Source: Cutaneotrichosporon cavernicola
Taxonomy: Eukaryota > Basidiomycota > Tremellomycetes > Trichosporonales > Trichosporonaceae
Direction of reading: 5' to 3'
Assembly (NCBI RefSeq): GCF_030864355.1
Contig: NC_083400.1
Location: 15,001 to 79,000 of the forward strand
Length of the DNA stretch: 64,000 nucleotides
Shown piece after piece: positions 48,799 through 60,683 of this stretch; positions within the stretch are counted from its first letter, which is position 1, and each line of letters opens with the position of its first letter. The position numbers and the translations under genes were made by a program. The notes below the pieces were generated by a model. The model had not been told where the DNA came from. It made no database searches and saw nothing but the letters and a program-made list of their open reading frames with translations.

Positions 48799-49779
48799 CC
48801 TGTGAAAGCATGGGTGGAACACCGAGGAATGGCGAAAGGGCTTCCGGGGGACTCCGAAACCGCCTGCAACCCAAACCACACAACCGACACCGGCTTTAAA
48901 CAAGAAAACCCCAGGTAATAAAAGGACGAAAGCTGTCGTGGAGAGAAGACCGCCGTAATGTCGTGCATGGATTGAGATTCATGGTAGTTTTCCACCTAGA
49001 TGCAAAATAGGAGGACTGCCAGAGCATACTAACCGAAGAGTTCCTGCTATGGTTCTGGGCAATCTGGGAGTCCACAGCAGTGTTAGGTCTGTATGTCAGA
49101 CATCAGACCAAGGAGGGGAGGAAAAATGTCCAGGAGCACAGTACAGCACTTAGTCGGTGAATTAGCACACGGTGAAGCCATGTTGGATTTCGGCGAGTTT
49201 CGTGTCGTCCACCCTCGGCATGTACTGATGTTTAGAGAGCATGATATCATTGCCCTGTATTTCAACAAGTCACTGGTACTGTCAAATATGCATTTATGAC
49301 TACGCGCGTAAAGATATTGGTCGTTAGGTGTTGGGGTGGGCTACACAGATGCCGTGTAGAGGCAATGCAGGATGCAGGTGTCACGCAGGAGACACGTCAG
49401 AACCACCCACAAGCCACGGATTGAACACGCCAAGTTTGCCAGCTATCAGCTCCCAGTTGCCAGTTGGCTCGTGCCCATGAGCGCTCACATAGTGGTACAA
49501 AGTAACAGTGTCCGATGGTTGCTAATAGTACAGATGCTATGTACAGGAAGTGAAGAATATAACGCCGCGGTGAAATTCCATTTCGAAAGTGGGTTCATTT
49601 GAGGGGTCAGGTTGGCAAAGAACGACGGTGCACAGGACAAGAGTAGTGTGCAGAGATTGGGAAGGCATGGATGGGATGATGTCTGGCAACAAAGTTCTGC
49701 TGTAGAAAGTGGCGTTGTCGTGCGAGGGCCAGCAAGCCCACGAATCGGAGGGCGCTCGTCACCCTTCAAACCCGACCCC

Positions 49780-52700
49780 TTATGGTGTCGGGTTGAACCC
49801 GCTCCCCCGGGACGAACGCCTATCGCTGTGGTGTGAGGAGCGCCGCTGATCGTGCCCGGCGCCTGCCGCGGTCGTCGTATCAGAGAACACGGGAAAGTAG
49901 TCATACTCGGTCATCCGTGGGCCGCTTGTGACGACGCTCACCGAGCTCATCGCGCGCGTGTGCGACGGGTACGCGCCCATCATGGTCATCGAGCTACGGT
50001 TTGTCAAACTGGGCGCCAGGCTGTACCGCGCAGACGGTGGCGACGCAGGCATAGGAGGAACATCGACGAGGCGGCCGGTTGTCATTGGTGGCGAGAGGAG
50101 GTAGCCGCTGCTACGCGTGCGTTGTCTCCGCAGGTCGAGCGGCTCTGAAACAGCGCGCGGCATGCCGGGCATCGAAGGAGCCGTGGGCGACATGGGTGGA
50201 GAACTGGCACCGGCCGCCAGTAAGCCCTGGTGTATGCTTGACCCGCGTGCGTGGTCCGAGAAGGTCTCACCAAGGCGATGGATGTCGTTGTCCCCAGTGA
50301 CTAGCTGCATGCCACTAATGGAGGTGCCGGCAGTGGTGGAGTCGTAGCTGTCGAAGTCCATGTCAGAGTAGCCATCGACCATGCTCTTCTGCCGCATGGT
50401 CTCGACGTGCTTGCGGGTTCGCATGGGAGGGGTGTCACTCCCAGGATCCACCTCAGCCATCTTGTACTCGACGACACCAGCCTTGCCGTGACGGCGACGA
50501 TTCCAGAACCACCAGGCAAAGTATGCACCAGCGGCAATGGCCAAGAAGCCCAGCACCGAGCAGACGGCAATGATAGTAGACGTCGCGACGCGCTTCTGTC
50601 CGGCGTTTGCGGCGGCACTCTGCGCGCCGTTGCCGTTCCCGCCAGCTGAGCCAGACGAGACACCACTAAGAGGCTGGCGCTCATCTCGCACCAGCCAGAA
50701 GTCACGAGATGCCAGTGCCGCGTCCGTGAGCGGAAACATGCCCACAGTTGGCTGCCACGATGTCGGGTTGAGCTTCTGGTCGGGGTATTGGTAGATCGAG
50801 TAGACGTTCTTGAGGAACGACGAGCCGAGGACGCTGCACGTCAGCCGCCGAACACGCACCGAAACTCACAAGTCACCACGATTCTGCAGATCGGCGTACT
50901 GCAGAACACCCAGACACCGGGAAAGGCTCTGGTCCGCCGTGTCAATGTAGCTCATGTCCAGCGGATGCACGGGGTAGTCGGTACCGCCGAACGTGAATGT
51001 CAATGTCAGAGGCGTGTTGCATGGCAGGCGGTCTGCGGAAGTCAGCCTCTGCCGTTCAAGACACTCACATTTGCCGTCAGAGTCAGCCTTGACGCCGAAA
51101 GCCCCGTAGATGGCATTTAGCATGTCGAGGTTGTTGACAAGGATCCCCACACCGCCCGAGTCGAGGACCGCAACTGGTGTCGTGGAGTTTGCGTCCGTCC
51201 TTGTTGACCCTAATGGGATAGGTTGCGTTGTGGGCCCAATCCCGTTCTTGGGGTCGTCGAAGAATGTTGCGTGGATACTTTCCAGTGGCAGTCGCCAGTG
51301 CAGGTAGCCGGTGCGGCCCCTTGAGGGCTGGGCGAGGATAGGCAGCCACTTGGGTGCACATGGTGGTGGACAGACACGCGAATCGACCTCGCCTATCCCG
51401 AAGCTCGAGACAGTCCGCACATCCTCGCTCCTCTCAAGTGACAGCGAGAAGTAACGATTCGTCGGCGCCGATGCTCCCGCGCCGAAGAGGTTGTCCAGAA
51501 ACGTCGCACCGTCGGGTGACGAGCCTGTCGTGCCGGGGATCGTCTGGGTGATGACCGAGTTGGCCGGCACTAATGTCAGCGGTTTCTGGGCGCGCACTGT
51601 CGGATGATTGCAAGAGACCTCAGGTTGGCACTGGCACGCCCTCAATGGCCATTTCGCTCGCAACCCTAGCCCTAGAACCAGGTTGTCCGCACGGCAGAGG
51701 GGCACGTGCCTCTGTCTGGGCTGCGGCCTCGACACAAGGAGTCAAGCACGCGGCCTCTGCTTGCCGCAAGCGCCGCACTCGCCAGGAAGAACGCCGCGGA
51801 CGTGGTCTCTGCCCACTCAGATCCCTCATATTGCGTCTGCACCCCAGCTCCCACCACACAGCAAACTCACAGGCAAGACCCAAGAGGCCGGTAAAGTTGC
51901 CTTCGCCGAGATTCTCGTTATACACCTCCTTAGCCGTGACCATGGCCTGATAGCCTATACCAAACTCGCCGACAGTGACCTGCTCCCACATGATGTTGCC
52001 GCCGACGCTGCCAACGTGGAAATCGAGGCCGAGTGGGGTGCCACTGTCAAGCGAGTGAGTATCATTGAAGAGCGCGGGCGCTTCCTTGCAGTCCGTGGAC
52101 GTGCAGGTCATCGACGCGATCCACTGTTCAGGTTAGTGCTGTGCTCACTCTTCCGTCTCCCATGGCTCTCATTCTCGTGCAATCCCCAAAGATCCGTCCG
52201 ATAATAATGCTGGACTGAGAGAGGCTTCCGGCCCACGCGACGCCCGGGAGGCTGTCAACAGACAGCCAAGCCGCAGATCGCCAGCCTGGACCCTCACACA
52301 CCTCACACCCCCAGCTCGCGCCTCGCTCCACACGGCGCACCCATGTCACCGCCACCTATAGCCCAACGCCCCACACGCCCGACGCCCACTCCACACCGTC
52401 ATCCCGGACTCACCATGTCTGACGATCCCAAGTCCACGAGCATGTTGATCGTCTGAGCAGACGTGGGCGTTGTTGGCGCGCGCTTCCGTGCCGCCGCTCC
52501 ACTGGCCAGGTCGTGGCCAAATGTCATGGGAAGCGAGTAGACGGCTTGGTCGTCGTTTCCGCCCGCGAGCGTCATGTCGAACACCACGCCGGGAACAAAG
52601 GTAACCTGCGCCGCGTGTGTCCCCGACGTCGTCGTTGCTCTGGACGCGGACGGAGTAAGAGTGAAAGACCACGGCTTGCTCTTGCCAGAGGAGGTCGAGG

Positions 52701-53277
52701 ACATAACATCCGAGTTGATATCTGTGGTATTCGACGCGCCAGCCGGTATTCCAGACACGGAGTCTGTCCCGTTGGCCCAGCTGCTTGGGGTTGGGGAGGC
52801 ACTTGGAGAAGCGCTTCCAAACAAGGCTGAGGAGAGCGAGGGTGAAAGCGACTCGGTGGTATTTGTCGAAGCCTCCGGCAGCGCGAAGTCTGGGTTTGGA
52901 GAGGAAGGGTTCGGCGGAGACTCGGAAGACGGTGGTGGTGGCTCTTGCCTTGGGTGAATAAGGTGCTGTGACTCGGGTTGATGCGGTGATGGTGGTTGTC
53001 GTTGTGAGGGTGATCCAGGCTGAAGTGGTGGTCGTGAGGAGGAAGGAGATGAAGAGGACGAGGGTGTTGGTGAGGGGGAAGTATCGCGTGGGTGCCAGGG
53101 TATTTGGATCTTCATGGCGGTGGCTGTCGGAGGATGGGAAGATGAAGAGGACGAGGACGGGGACCCGAAGTCGATGCCGAGATGGATCGATGACTTAAGT
53201 GTGGCGAGCTTTGGTGGCGCCGGCGCCTTGTTCGGCTCGGTAGTGAGCAGTTGTTGGCGGGGATGTTGAAGAAACAT
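49780..53277 (-). CDS. membrane-anchored pepsin-family aspartic protease
   Basis: Minus-strand exons 53277-52414, 52123-51871, 51569-51069, 51032-50870 and 50833-49780 give about 944 residues; starting at ATG 53115 gives 890. The first catalytic motif is INMLVDLGSSDMWIAS, with Leu where Thr or Ser is usual. The second is VAVLDSGGVGILV. Other family blocks are GNFTGLLGLA, SFLKNVYSIYQYPD and paired cysteines. A membrane segment (STIIAVCSVLGFLAIAAGAYFAWWFW) near the C-terminal third is followed by NRRRHGK and a 230-residue cytoplasmic Ser-rich tail, as in yapsin-like or similar basidiomycete proteases. The N-terminal 200 residues are Ser/Pro/Thr-rich. No signal peptide is seen in this frame, so the true first exon is unresolved. 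Introns 1 and 2 are about 290 and 301 nt. Confidence 0.82.
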
Positions 53278-56200
53278 TTGGTCCCAGCTCTGCGCTCGTG
53301 CTCAGGGGGACAGTGAACGGACGCCGACGGTAGGACCTCCATACACAGCCTTCAAGCCTTCTAGAGTTCAAGCGACCGACGATGGCCGCGGCGAATTGTT
53401 GGTGGGCCAGTCGAGAAGAGGTTGGACAGGCACAGAGTCCGAGCACTAGCCAAGTGATCGCGGTGCACACACGCAAAGAGATCTAGATGGACAGGAGGCT
53501 CTTTGAGCAGAAGTGGGTTTTTTGATTCTCCCGACTCGGTGAGGTGATGAGAGGTGAGATCCGATCGTGGGCTGGTGGGAGGACGACTTGTTCTCCCTGG
53601 AAGAGGGGTCGAGGGAAAGATGCGAAAGTGGGCGCACGAAACAGAGCAGGAGTGAGATGAGCGTAGGAGGGTTTGTCGCAAGAGATGGATGGTTAGGTGC
53701 AAGCGACGATGTTCGCTATTGGCATTGGCGCGCGTCGGATGAGGGGTCACGATGTGGGTGAGGGACTGAGGAGGGATGTGCGCGGGGGGGATGGGGGAGG
53801 GGATGTGGAGGAAGACGCGGGGGAAGGGGCGCTTGGTGGCGTGGGGCTCTGGGTTTGGGTCGGATGAGAATGGGCGAGGAGAAAAATGTGGATGTGAAGG
53901 AGGCAGGGGGGGGGAAAAGGCGAGGAAGGGGAGGAGGGAACGAGTGAAGAGAAAGAGAGAGAGAGGGAGACAGTGATATAGATGAGATGATGATGATGAA
54001 TGACGAGTGTGAATGAACAGATGAGATTGAGAGTGGGTCAAAACAGAGTGGAGGAACAATTGGGATTCTCCTGCTGTTCCTGTTCTGGACAAGGCTAACG
54101 AGAGGCTCCGATACCCTCGGCCACCAACAAGGTTCTCAAGGGTCCAGAGGGCGGAGGGCGGAGGGGGGGAGGGGGAGATGGACCGTGTTCCGACAACCAT
54201 ACAATACCAATCGGCATTTTTACTATACTAATCAAAAGGTTAACTATTAGCCAGGGGATGAAACAAGAAAGCTCCAACGGCCAAGGGGCGACGTGGGTTG
54301 CCAGTTGGCCGGTCCAGGTCAAAGGGTACAAGGGTTTAATGGCCGGGAATCCTAAGAAGAGAGAAAGAGCTGAGGAAGGACAGGGTTTTGGTGTCAGGGA
54401 AGGGAGTCAAGCAGAGTAGAGAACTTTGGTCAAGTAACGAGAGTCAGGGACTTGTGTAAGTGTCAAAGGGACCAAGTTGAGGCATGTAAAGTGCAAAGTC
54501 GAGTTTGACAAAAATAGGATCAACACCGCTGCTCTTCTTAATGGAAACTAAACTTGTCAAAGCATGCTCAACTGTACTACTACCTTGTATTATACTAATA
54601 CTCAATATACTTTACTACCTACTGGTTCTCAATGTAATGGGTCTGATGATATATCATCCTTCCATTTGGTTATTTCAATCCACAGCACTGCGGTCTGCGG
54701 TCATCCAGAAACATCAGCGAGACAAATACCAAATACACTGAACGGCTGATCACTCGTTCCATATCCACCCACCCGTGCACGAGCCTCATCCCCGAATACC
54801 CGGAGCATCCGCCGAGCAACCAGTAAACCGGTCAAAGTGGAAAAGCCAACAAGCCAAGACGAAGAGGGAGACAGAGTCAGCCTCGACTTCACCTACAAAC
54901 CCACTATCCGCAAATATCGGCAAAGCAGTGTCCAGTGTCCGTCACATGTTTGTTTGTTCCAGCGCAACCACCAAAATACTCGGACACGCAGGATGATGGG
55001 TTTGACTGTTCTGCTGATCTGCTGGTGAATGGTACAGTGGCGTACCACGTCACTGTACCAAAAATTGACGATTATAGAACACCTCCAACGCCTGTATCTA
55101 TCCTTCGCATCGTCAGCCTTTTGCCTCATGCCTCATCAGCCACAGCCATAGCCATAGCCACAGCCACAGCCACGTAGGGATGAACCGCGACATTATGCGC
55201 CACGCCATTCACATGAACACATGATGATAGCCTCGGCAAGCTCGTCAACCAACTGTCGTTTTTAGAAGTTGAGGCGGATTCGATTCAGTGCAGAGACAGC
55301 AGAAGGAGAGAGAGACTCTGGGAGCAGGTACGGTACGGCGGATGCTCAAGTCCATCATGCAGTGTTCTCATGCTGATGCTGGCGTTCTGGCATGCGTGGC
55401 CCACTGGGCATAAGGTGAGGAATGGGCACGAGTCAGCCATGACATGCACTGACAATGCAAGAGTGGCGATGGCGATAAAGCTGTGTAAATATGGCCGTGC
55501 TGGATCGCACGAGCTGTGATACGTGATTGAGCTTGATCATGAGAGACTTGTTGGAGAGGCGGTGCGGTGTGGTGCGGTGCGGTGCGGTGCGGGTTTAGGA
55601 TTGTGATGTGGGGCCACTGTGGTTATGTGGCTGATCTGTGGGGTTATGCTTGATGATTAAGGCTGACAACAGATCCACAAATCGGAGAGAAATCGGAGAG
55701 TATGAGTTTGATCTGCTCATCCGCACTGAAGAGTATGCTGTGGGTTTGGTCAGCATACCCCATCACCTCACCAGTGGACCAGTGGGCCACTGGTGTCAAG
55801 GCGCAGAGAGATACAAAAGGCGCAGAGACTGTAAAGGCGTAGAGGCATGGGCGGCACTCATACCTCATGGCATGTTTGAATGGACAGGACTGGCGGAGAC
55901 TACTTGTCTTTTCCCTACCTCCCTATCTCTCTGGTCACGTGCCAGCCACGAGCGTGTGAAGAGTAGTTGAACAAATGTTGCCGGCAACATTTGTTCGTTA
56001 CAAGGTTTACCCCACAACCCCATACTATACCCGCATCCTAGCACTCGTAGCCGAGCTATTTCATCTTAAAAAGGTGCGGGGTAAGTGGGGTATTGTCGGG
56101 TATGGCCGATAGGCACGTGGTATTAAAGCTTGAGAGAGTAAAGGCACGGCTTGGCGGAGTAGGCAGAGTAAGAGTGTGGGCTAAAAAAGACTTTTCATCC

Positions 56201-56396
56201 AACGGCACTACGTACAAGGCAAAACAACCCCTCAGCTCCACCTTCCCCCCACCCCCGTCACACGACTCAACACACCCTACCAGTGTTACTCGACTCCATC
56301 TAGACTTTTAACACTTGCTCCATCTTCCATCTACTATATCACGAGGACAACTCTCAAACCCCTCCCTCACCACTCCACCCTCACAACCAAAACAAA
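53278..56396. other. gene-poor 3.1-kb stretch
   Basis: Upstream region of the protease: purine-rich on the plus strand (53800-53990), with GATGAT repeats. Further right, a GGTGC simple repeat at about 55568-55592 and CACAGCCATAGC repeats near 55141. Open frames are short and without motifs. No gene seen. Confidence 0.5.
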
Positions 56397-56741
56397 ATGC
56401 TCATCCGCTCTCTCAGCCTCCGTTCCCTCCCCAAGCCCACCCCAACCTTCCGCCGCACCCTCTGCATGCCCCCCTTCCGGGGGGCTCTCGAGGCGTCCGA
56501 CAACCCCATCCCAAGCGACCAGGAGCCTTTCGACCTAAAATCCTCTCCAGACGTCTCGGCCGCCGACGGAATCACGCCCGAGGCCGCGTTGGCTGAACTG
56601 CGTCGTTTGCGCCACGCCGACCCAGCCGAGATGGGGATCCACACGCCAACCCCCATCGCACCGTTTACCGACGTCGACCCCGTTACGGGCAAGGCTGTGG
56701 GGCCAGCTAAGAAGGGCTTCTTTTCCAAGAAGAAGGCGTAG
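56397..56741 (+). CDS. small mitochondrial-type protein, unknown
   Basis: Single exon of 114 residues. The start at 56397 is in an A-rich AAACAAAATG context. The first 27 residues (MLIRSLSLRSLPKPTPTFRR) are basic, hydroxylated and free of acidic residues, a likely mitochondrial presequence. The mature part is acidic-polar with a short Ala/Leu/Arg helix (EAALAELRRLRHADPAEMG) and a PFTDVDPVTGKAVGP segment, and ends FFSKKKA. The family is not recognised, but the codon pattern and start context make it a believable gene. Confidence 0.65.
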   Translation: MLIRSLSLRSLPKPTPTFRRTLCMPPFRGALEASDNPIPSDQEPFDLKSSPDVSAADGITPEAALAELRRLRHADPAEMGIHTPTPIAPFTDVDPVTGKAVGPAKKGFFSKKKA

Positions 56742-57888
56742 AGTCATCATACGAGAGACGCCACCAGAGCGTGTGACGAAAAAAAATGACAGAGCAGAAA
56801 ACTGTACCTGTTCCTGTTCGTCTTGCTCGATTGTTTGTGCTAACCCCAGGCTTCCTGCATCGCATTGCCATTCCTAAATCTCACTCGTTGTACATCCGAC
56901 CTACCCGCCTGTTATGTATCCAGCATTCTAATCACTTGGCGCAGACTTGACGGCAAACAAACCGCACCACACCGCTATGGACAGCTCATTAACAACAGAG
57001 TCGGCGCGGATCTTGGCGCGGATCTTGAGGTTTCGCGATGACCGTATCACCCATTGGTACAAGCGGAAACTAGTCCGAGTCCAAGGAAATGTGCTGATGC
57101 CGCGCATGCCATCTGACTATAATTGTGACTGTGATTGTGACTGTGAGCACAGAACATGGGTGGCGGCACAACTAACGATCCGTTCTGACGCCTGACGCTA
57201 CCCGTCGATCCGTGCCAAAGCGAGCTTCGTGCATATGTGCATTCCAGTCGCCAGGGAATGCACATATGCACGGTGTACTTGCGCCGACGGCCTGACCCGG
57301 CATGATCCTCGCTTGGCGACCGTTGTCCAACGATCCTACAGGGGCCCGCCATCGACACGTGCTTGGCCACTCCGGCGTCGGGCGCGTGGGCCGCCTCACC
57401 TCGGTCGACGTGTGCGACGTGCAAGAGACGCCACTCTGTCATGCATCACCGCACGCCGGCAATGTAGGGCGCAAATCACTCCCCCTTTGGCGGCGAAGGC
57501 GAGCAACGATTTAAGGCCATCCATTGGGCCGGTGCACCCCGAGTTGCCACCAGGCTCAATGAACACGTCGCAAAAACGAGACGTAGTTCAGTACCCACTC
57601 TGGCCGCGCTTGTCCCATCACCTGGTGTGACCCGCACCACGCCTAGCCTTACCTTGAACACAGCGAGCCGCTCCCGCTCGTACCTGTGTCGTTGAACAGC
57701 GCGGGGGGACGGGCCGATACGCAGTCGCGGGGACTGGGAGTCCTCGTCGTGCTCGTCATATGTACGGAAGGCCAAGGCGGGTTCGGGACTTTGACTCTGG
57801 AAACTTGCATCACTCTCACAGCCTAACATGAAACAGCAAGAACGGTCGATTCATCTATCTAATACTGTTGACCCCTCCTCTTTTTTCA
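56742..57888. other. intergenic
   Basis: 3' flanks of the small mitochondrial-type gene (plus) and the 57.9-kb gene (minus). Contains a GTGCATATGTGCATTC inverted repeat around 57230-57270 and a TGTGACTGTGATTG simple repeat near 57123. No gene seen. Confidence 0.5.
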
Positions 57889-60177
57889 TTACTCGCGGTA
57901 GAAGTCCTTCGTGAGGGCACCAAAGGTCGCTTGCCGCCTGTTCCAGTACCGCTGGTATTCAGCCATCGTTATGAAGCGGAGCAGCTCGTGGGCGTCCCAA
58001 CTAAGACTAGCAAAGTGGTGGAACCGAGCCTCCTGCAAGAAGTTGGTGAACATCCGCGTGCAGTAGGCACGAATGGTTTCGGTCGGTTTCACCTGGCCGC
58101 ACCAACCTCGTGGCCAGTCCTCGCAGCCGATGAGGGTGATCTTGACGACGTTCCCGTGCCGAAAATTGTCGACAATGGTTCTCAGGAGATGATCGACCAT
58201 GGACGGCGGCGGGCAGCGAGGAGCGGTGGTCGGACGTTTGACAGACTTGTCCAACGTGAACACAAAGTGGTAATCGACATCCTTCTGAAAAGAATGCTGG
58301 GCAGACGGATTCGGCGCGGACGGGTCGTAGAATTGAGCGTGGAAAGGCATCCAGTGATCAAGGCGGATGTAGATGACGACAACGTCGCTCTTGCCAATGG
58401 CGATGACTGGCAGCTTGACCTGGTACTGGTTGACGGCGACGCGATGAACGGTGTGAATCGCCATGATGGGGACGTGTTCCATGTCAGCGACCACCTCCTT
58501 GGTGCGCACGACGTCGACCATGACTTGGCCCCGGACGACAGAGCCATCCACCCCTCGACAGCGAGGACCGTAGAGAGCAGGCTGTCGGCCAGTTGTGTAC
58601 AGAGATGCGAAGGTCCCGCTTACGACGAGATCAAGCACAGGTTCTTCAACCAAGTTTACCCCGGCTCCAAATTTCCAGCCGGGGGTGACAGGTCGTGGCC
58701 CTGGCGTGGCGTGCGGTTGCCTCCTTATGATGGGGCGATTGATAGGCTGACGGCCTACTGGTGCCGCTGGAGGAACGTTCGGGTCCGTGGCAGCTGAAGA
58801 CGAAGCGGCAGGAGTCGGCAGAGCCCCAATGGTCGACGATGGCGGTTCAACCTTGATCCTGGGCGGCGGCAGAGGGGGAGGCTTGATACCCGTAATCTCG
58901 AAATAACCATCATCGTCGTCGTTGTCGGAGACGCCGCGGTGACCGACAACCGCCTGGAGCGGGAACGCCAAGTTGCCATCTGTGGGTTCGACTTTCGGCT
59001 CGATCGACCGTGCGTGGACAGGGGCGTTGGGCCGGTTCACCTCTGCCGGCGAGTTCTGCTGTTGGAGAGACTGCGGTGGAGCAGCCGTAGGCACCAACTG
59101 CGGCTGGTCCACCTGGGCGGCGATAGGAATGGAAGCAGGAGGCGGCACAGCTGCGCCATCGAGAACATGAGGGCCGGGAGGTGGCGATAAGTCGAGACGA
59201 GGGCCGGATGGAGAGCCGGCGGCCGGAAGAACAGACGAGGTGGATGCGGGCTCCTCCGGGGACTTGACGCTGACCTGCGTCTGAGGCGCAGTAAGGCGTC
59301 GGCGATGGTCATTCATTGTCACTTCGACTGGTCCATTCCCTTGCTCGTCACTCTCCTCGTGCTGACCCGATGTGACGAGGCCATCCACCTCTTGATCGTC
59401 TCTCCCGGGCAAGCGAGAGGGCCCAGGAGTTGCATTGCGGACCCAACTACCATTATGGCCTGCGACATTCTCGTGTCGATCAACCTCCCTGTTGAGAGGT
59501 AACTGCGGGATGACGTTGTCGTCAACGTCGCAGTCGCCAATGACACTGTCCGACACATGAGAGGCATGGCGATCTTTCTGGCGACTCGGTCTGCCGTCGT
59601 GTCTTGCACCATCGTCCGAGTCCTCGATGACAGCGCGGTGCTTCCCACGTTTGGCGTCTCCTCCTGCCTGGCTTGTCTGCGCGCGTTTGCCGGAGCGGTG
59701 TCGCAGGGTCATCGGCGAGACGGGCAAACGGCTGGGAGTGGGAGCAGAACCGCGAAACCGAGAAAGCCGTTTCGGGTTAGGGTCCAGCATATCGGTCCGC
59801 ATGTGGTTGCCGAACACCAGTCGCGCATACTCGCGGTCTGGATTTTCCATCCGGTAGGCATCTGTGTCGAAACCCAGATCCTTGAGATTATTTTCCGACA
59901 TGCCCTTTGCTGCTGACCAATTCTCGAACATGACGCAGAAGCGCCAGAATCCCCGGCCGCCACGATTGTCCCGTTTGAAGCCCCATGCGACTGCCCATCC
60001 CTCGGGTGGTGGGAAGCAGCCCCCGCCACCGCCCAAGCATTTGACACACTGGTGTCTTACAACCGCCGCTGCCTCGTTTCCGCTGCCCTGTGCGGAGCCT
60101 GGGGAGTAGTTTCTGTCGCAAACATCGTCTGGTTCGGGTCCCGAGTCAAAGTCATCGAGCTCGTCAACGTCGGACAT
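57889..60177 (-). CDS. unrecognised 762-residue nuclear-type protein
   Basis: Single exon from ATG 60177. The first 110 residues look folded: an acidic start (MSDVDELDDFDSGPEPDD), a CVKCLGGGGGCFPPPEGWAV stretch with cysteines, WGFKRDNRGGRGFWRFCVMF, and DREYARLVFGNH. A long basic and Ser/Pro-rich linker follows (RHRSGKRAQ, KRGKHRAVIEDSDDG). The last 250 residues form a second folded domain with many aromatics (RLDHWMPFHAQFYDPSAP, DYHFVFTLDKSVKRP, MAEYQRYWNRRQATFGALTK). No family is recognised. A leader intron is predicted upstream (donor GTGAGT near 60233, acceptor before AGTACCTGCAATG). The domain-linker-domain layout resembles the other large unknown proteins in this window, but no sequence relation was shown. 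Confidence 0.75.
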   Translation of the reverse strand: MSDVDELDDFDSGPEPDDVCDRNYSPGSAQGSGNEAAAVVRHQCVKCLGGGGGCFPPPEGWAVAWGFKRDNRGGRGFWRFCVMFENWSAAKGMSENNLKDLGFDTDAYRMENPDREYARLVFGNHMRTDMLDPNPKRLSRFRGSAPTPSRLPVSPMTLRHRSGKRAQTSQAGGDAKRGKHRAVIEDSDDGARHDGRPSRQKDRHASHVSDSVIGDCDVDDNVIPQLPLNREVDRHENVAGHNGSWVRNATPGPSRLPGRDDQEVDGLVTSGQHEESDEQGNGPVEVTMNDHRRRLTAPQTQVSVKSPEEPASTSSVLPAAGSPSGPRLDLSPPPGPHVLDGAAVPPPASIPIAAQVDQPQLVPTAAPPQSLQQQNSPAEVNRPNAPVHARSIEPKVEPTDGNLAFPLQAVVGHRGVSDNDDDDGYFEITGIKPPPLPPPRIKVEPPSSTIGALPTPAASSSAATDPNVPPAAPVGRQPINRPIIRRQPHATPGPRPVTPGWKFGAGVNLVEEPVLDLVVSGTFASLYTTGRQPALYGPRCRGVDGSVVRGQVMVDVVRTKEVVADMEHVPIMAIHTVHRVAVNQYQVKLPVIAIGKSDVVVIYIRLDHWMPFHAQFYDPSAPNPSAQHSFQKDVDYHFVFTLDKSVKRPTTAPRCPPPSMVDHLLRTIVDNFRHGNVVKITLIGCEDWPRGWCGQVKPTETIRAYCTRMFTNFLQEARFHHFASLSWDAHELLRFITMAEYQRYWNRRQATFGALTKDFYRE

Positions 60178-60368
60178 TGCAGGTACTCTTCGGAGTCAGC
60201 GTGAATTCAGGCAAGCTGTTGCAAAGTACTCACTCGATGATGGTTGTCAGGCGACGAGAGGATAATGGCGTATTGGTGAGGTGTTGACGGCCACCGGGGA
60301 AGGTTCGGTAGAAGACAGAGGTAGGAGAGCAGGTAAAATGTGTGAGGTGGGAGGAGGTGGTAGTAGAT

Positions 60369-60683
60369 TTATCTGGATAATGTGTGAAGAGAAAGTGAAG
60401 TGACTACTGTCCGTCTCAGCTTATTAAAAGTCGAGGGTGAAGTCTGGGGAAAATGGCAAAGTATGGAGTCACATACCGTCTGGACTTTTCGAACAGCCTC
60501 GGACGACACAGGACGCACTGACCTCTGTTCCGTTCCTGGTCTCTCCAACTCCTGCAGCAGCTCCTGCAGTCCTGCAAGGGTCTCAGAGTGTCGAGAAAGC
60601 AGTGCAGTCAAGGACAGGGCTCTCTCGTGGGCTCGGGGATTTGCGGTTAGCCGTGAGCTGGCTGAGTGTAACTGTTGAGACAT
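60369..60683 (-). CDS. possible 104-residue helical protein
   Basis: Open frame from ATG 60683. The centre is leucine-rich with heptad-like spacing (RALSLTALLSRHSETLAGLQ, LQELLQELE), suggesting a short coiled coil. An internal GTATGT...CCCCAG segment of 33 bases could be a very short in-frame intron. The frame ends just upstream of the 57.9-60.2 kb gene's leader on the same strand. No family is recognised; it may be chance. Confidence 0.35.
   Translation of the reverse strand: MSQQLHSASSRLTANPRAHERALSLTALLSRHSETLAGLQELLQELERPGTEQRSVRPVSSEAVRKVQTVCDSILCHFPQTSPSTFNKLRRTVVTSLSLHTLSR

Larger units (their letters stand above)
48338..49779. other. intergenic with repeat array and zinc-knuckle relic
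   Basis: It holds the 16-bp repeat array and an isolated CCHC motif, both listed separately. The remainder, to the stop codon of the aspartic protease on the minus strand, shows no gene. Confidence 0.5.
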
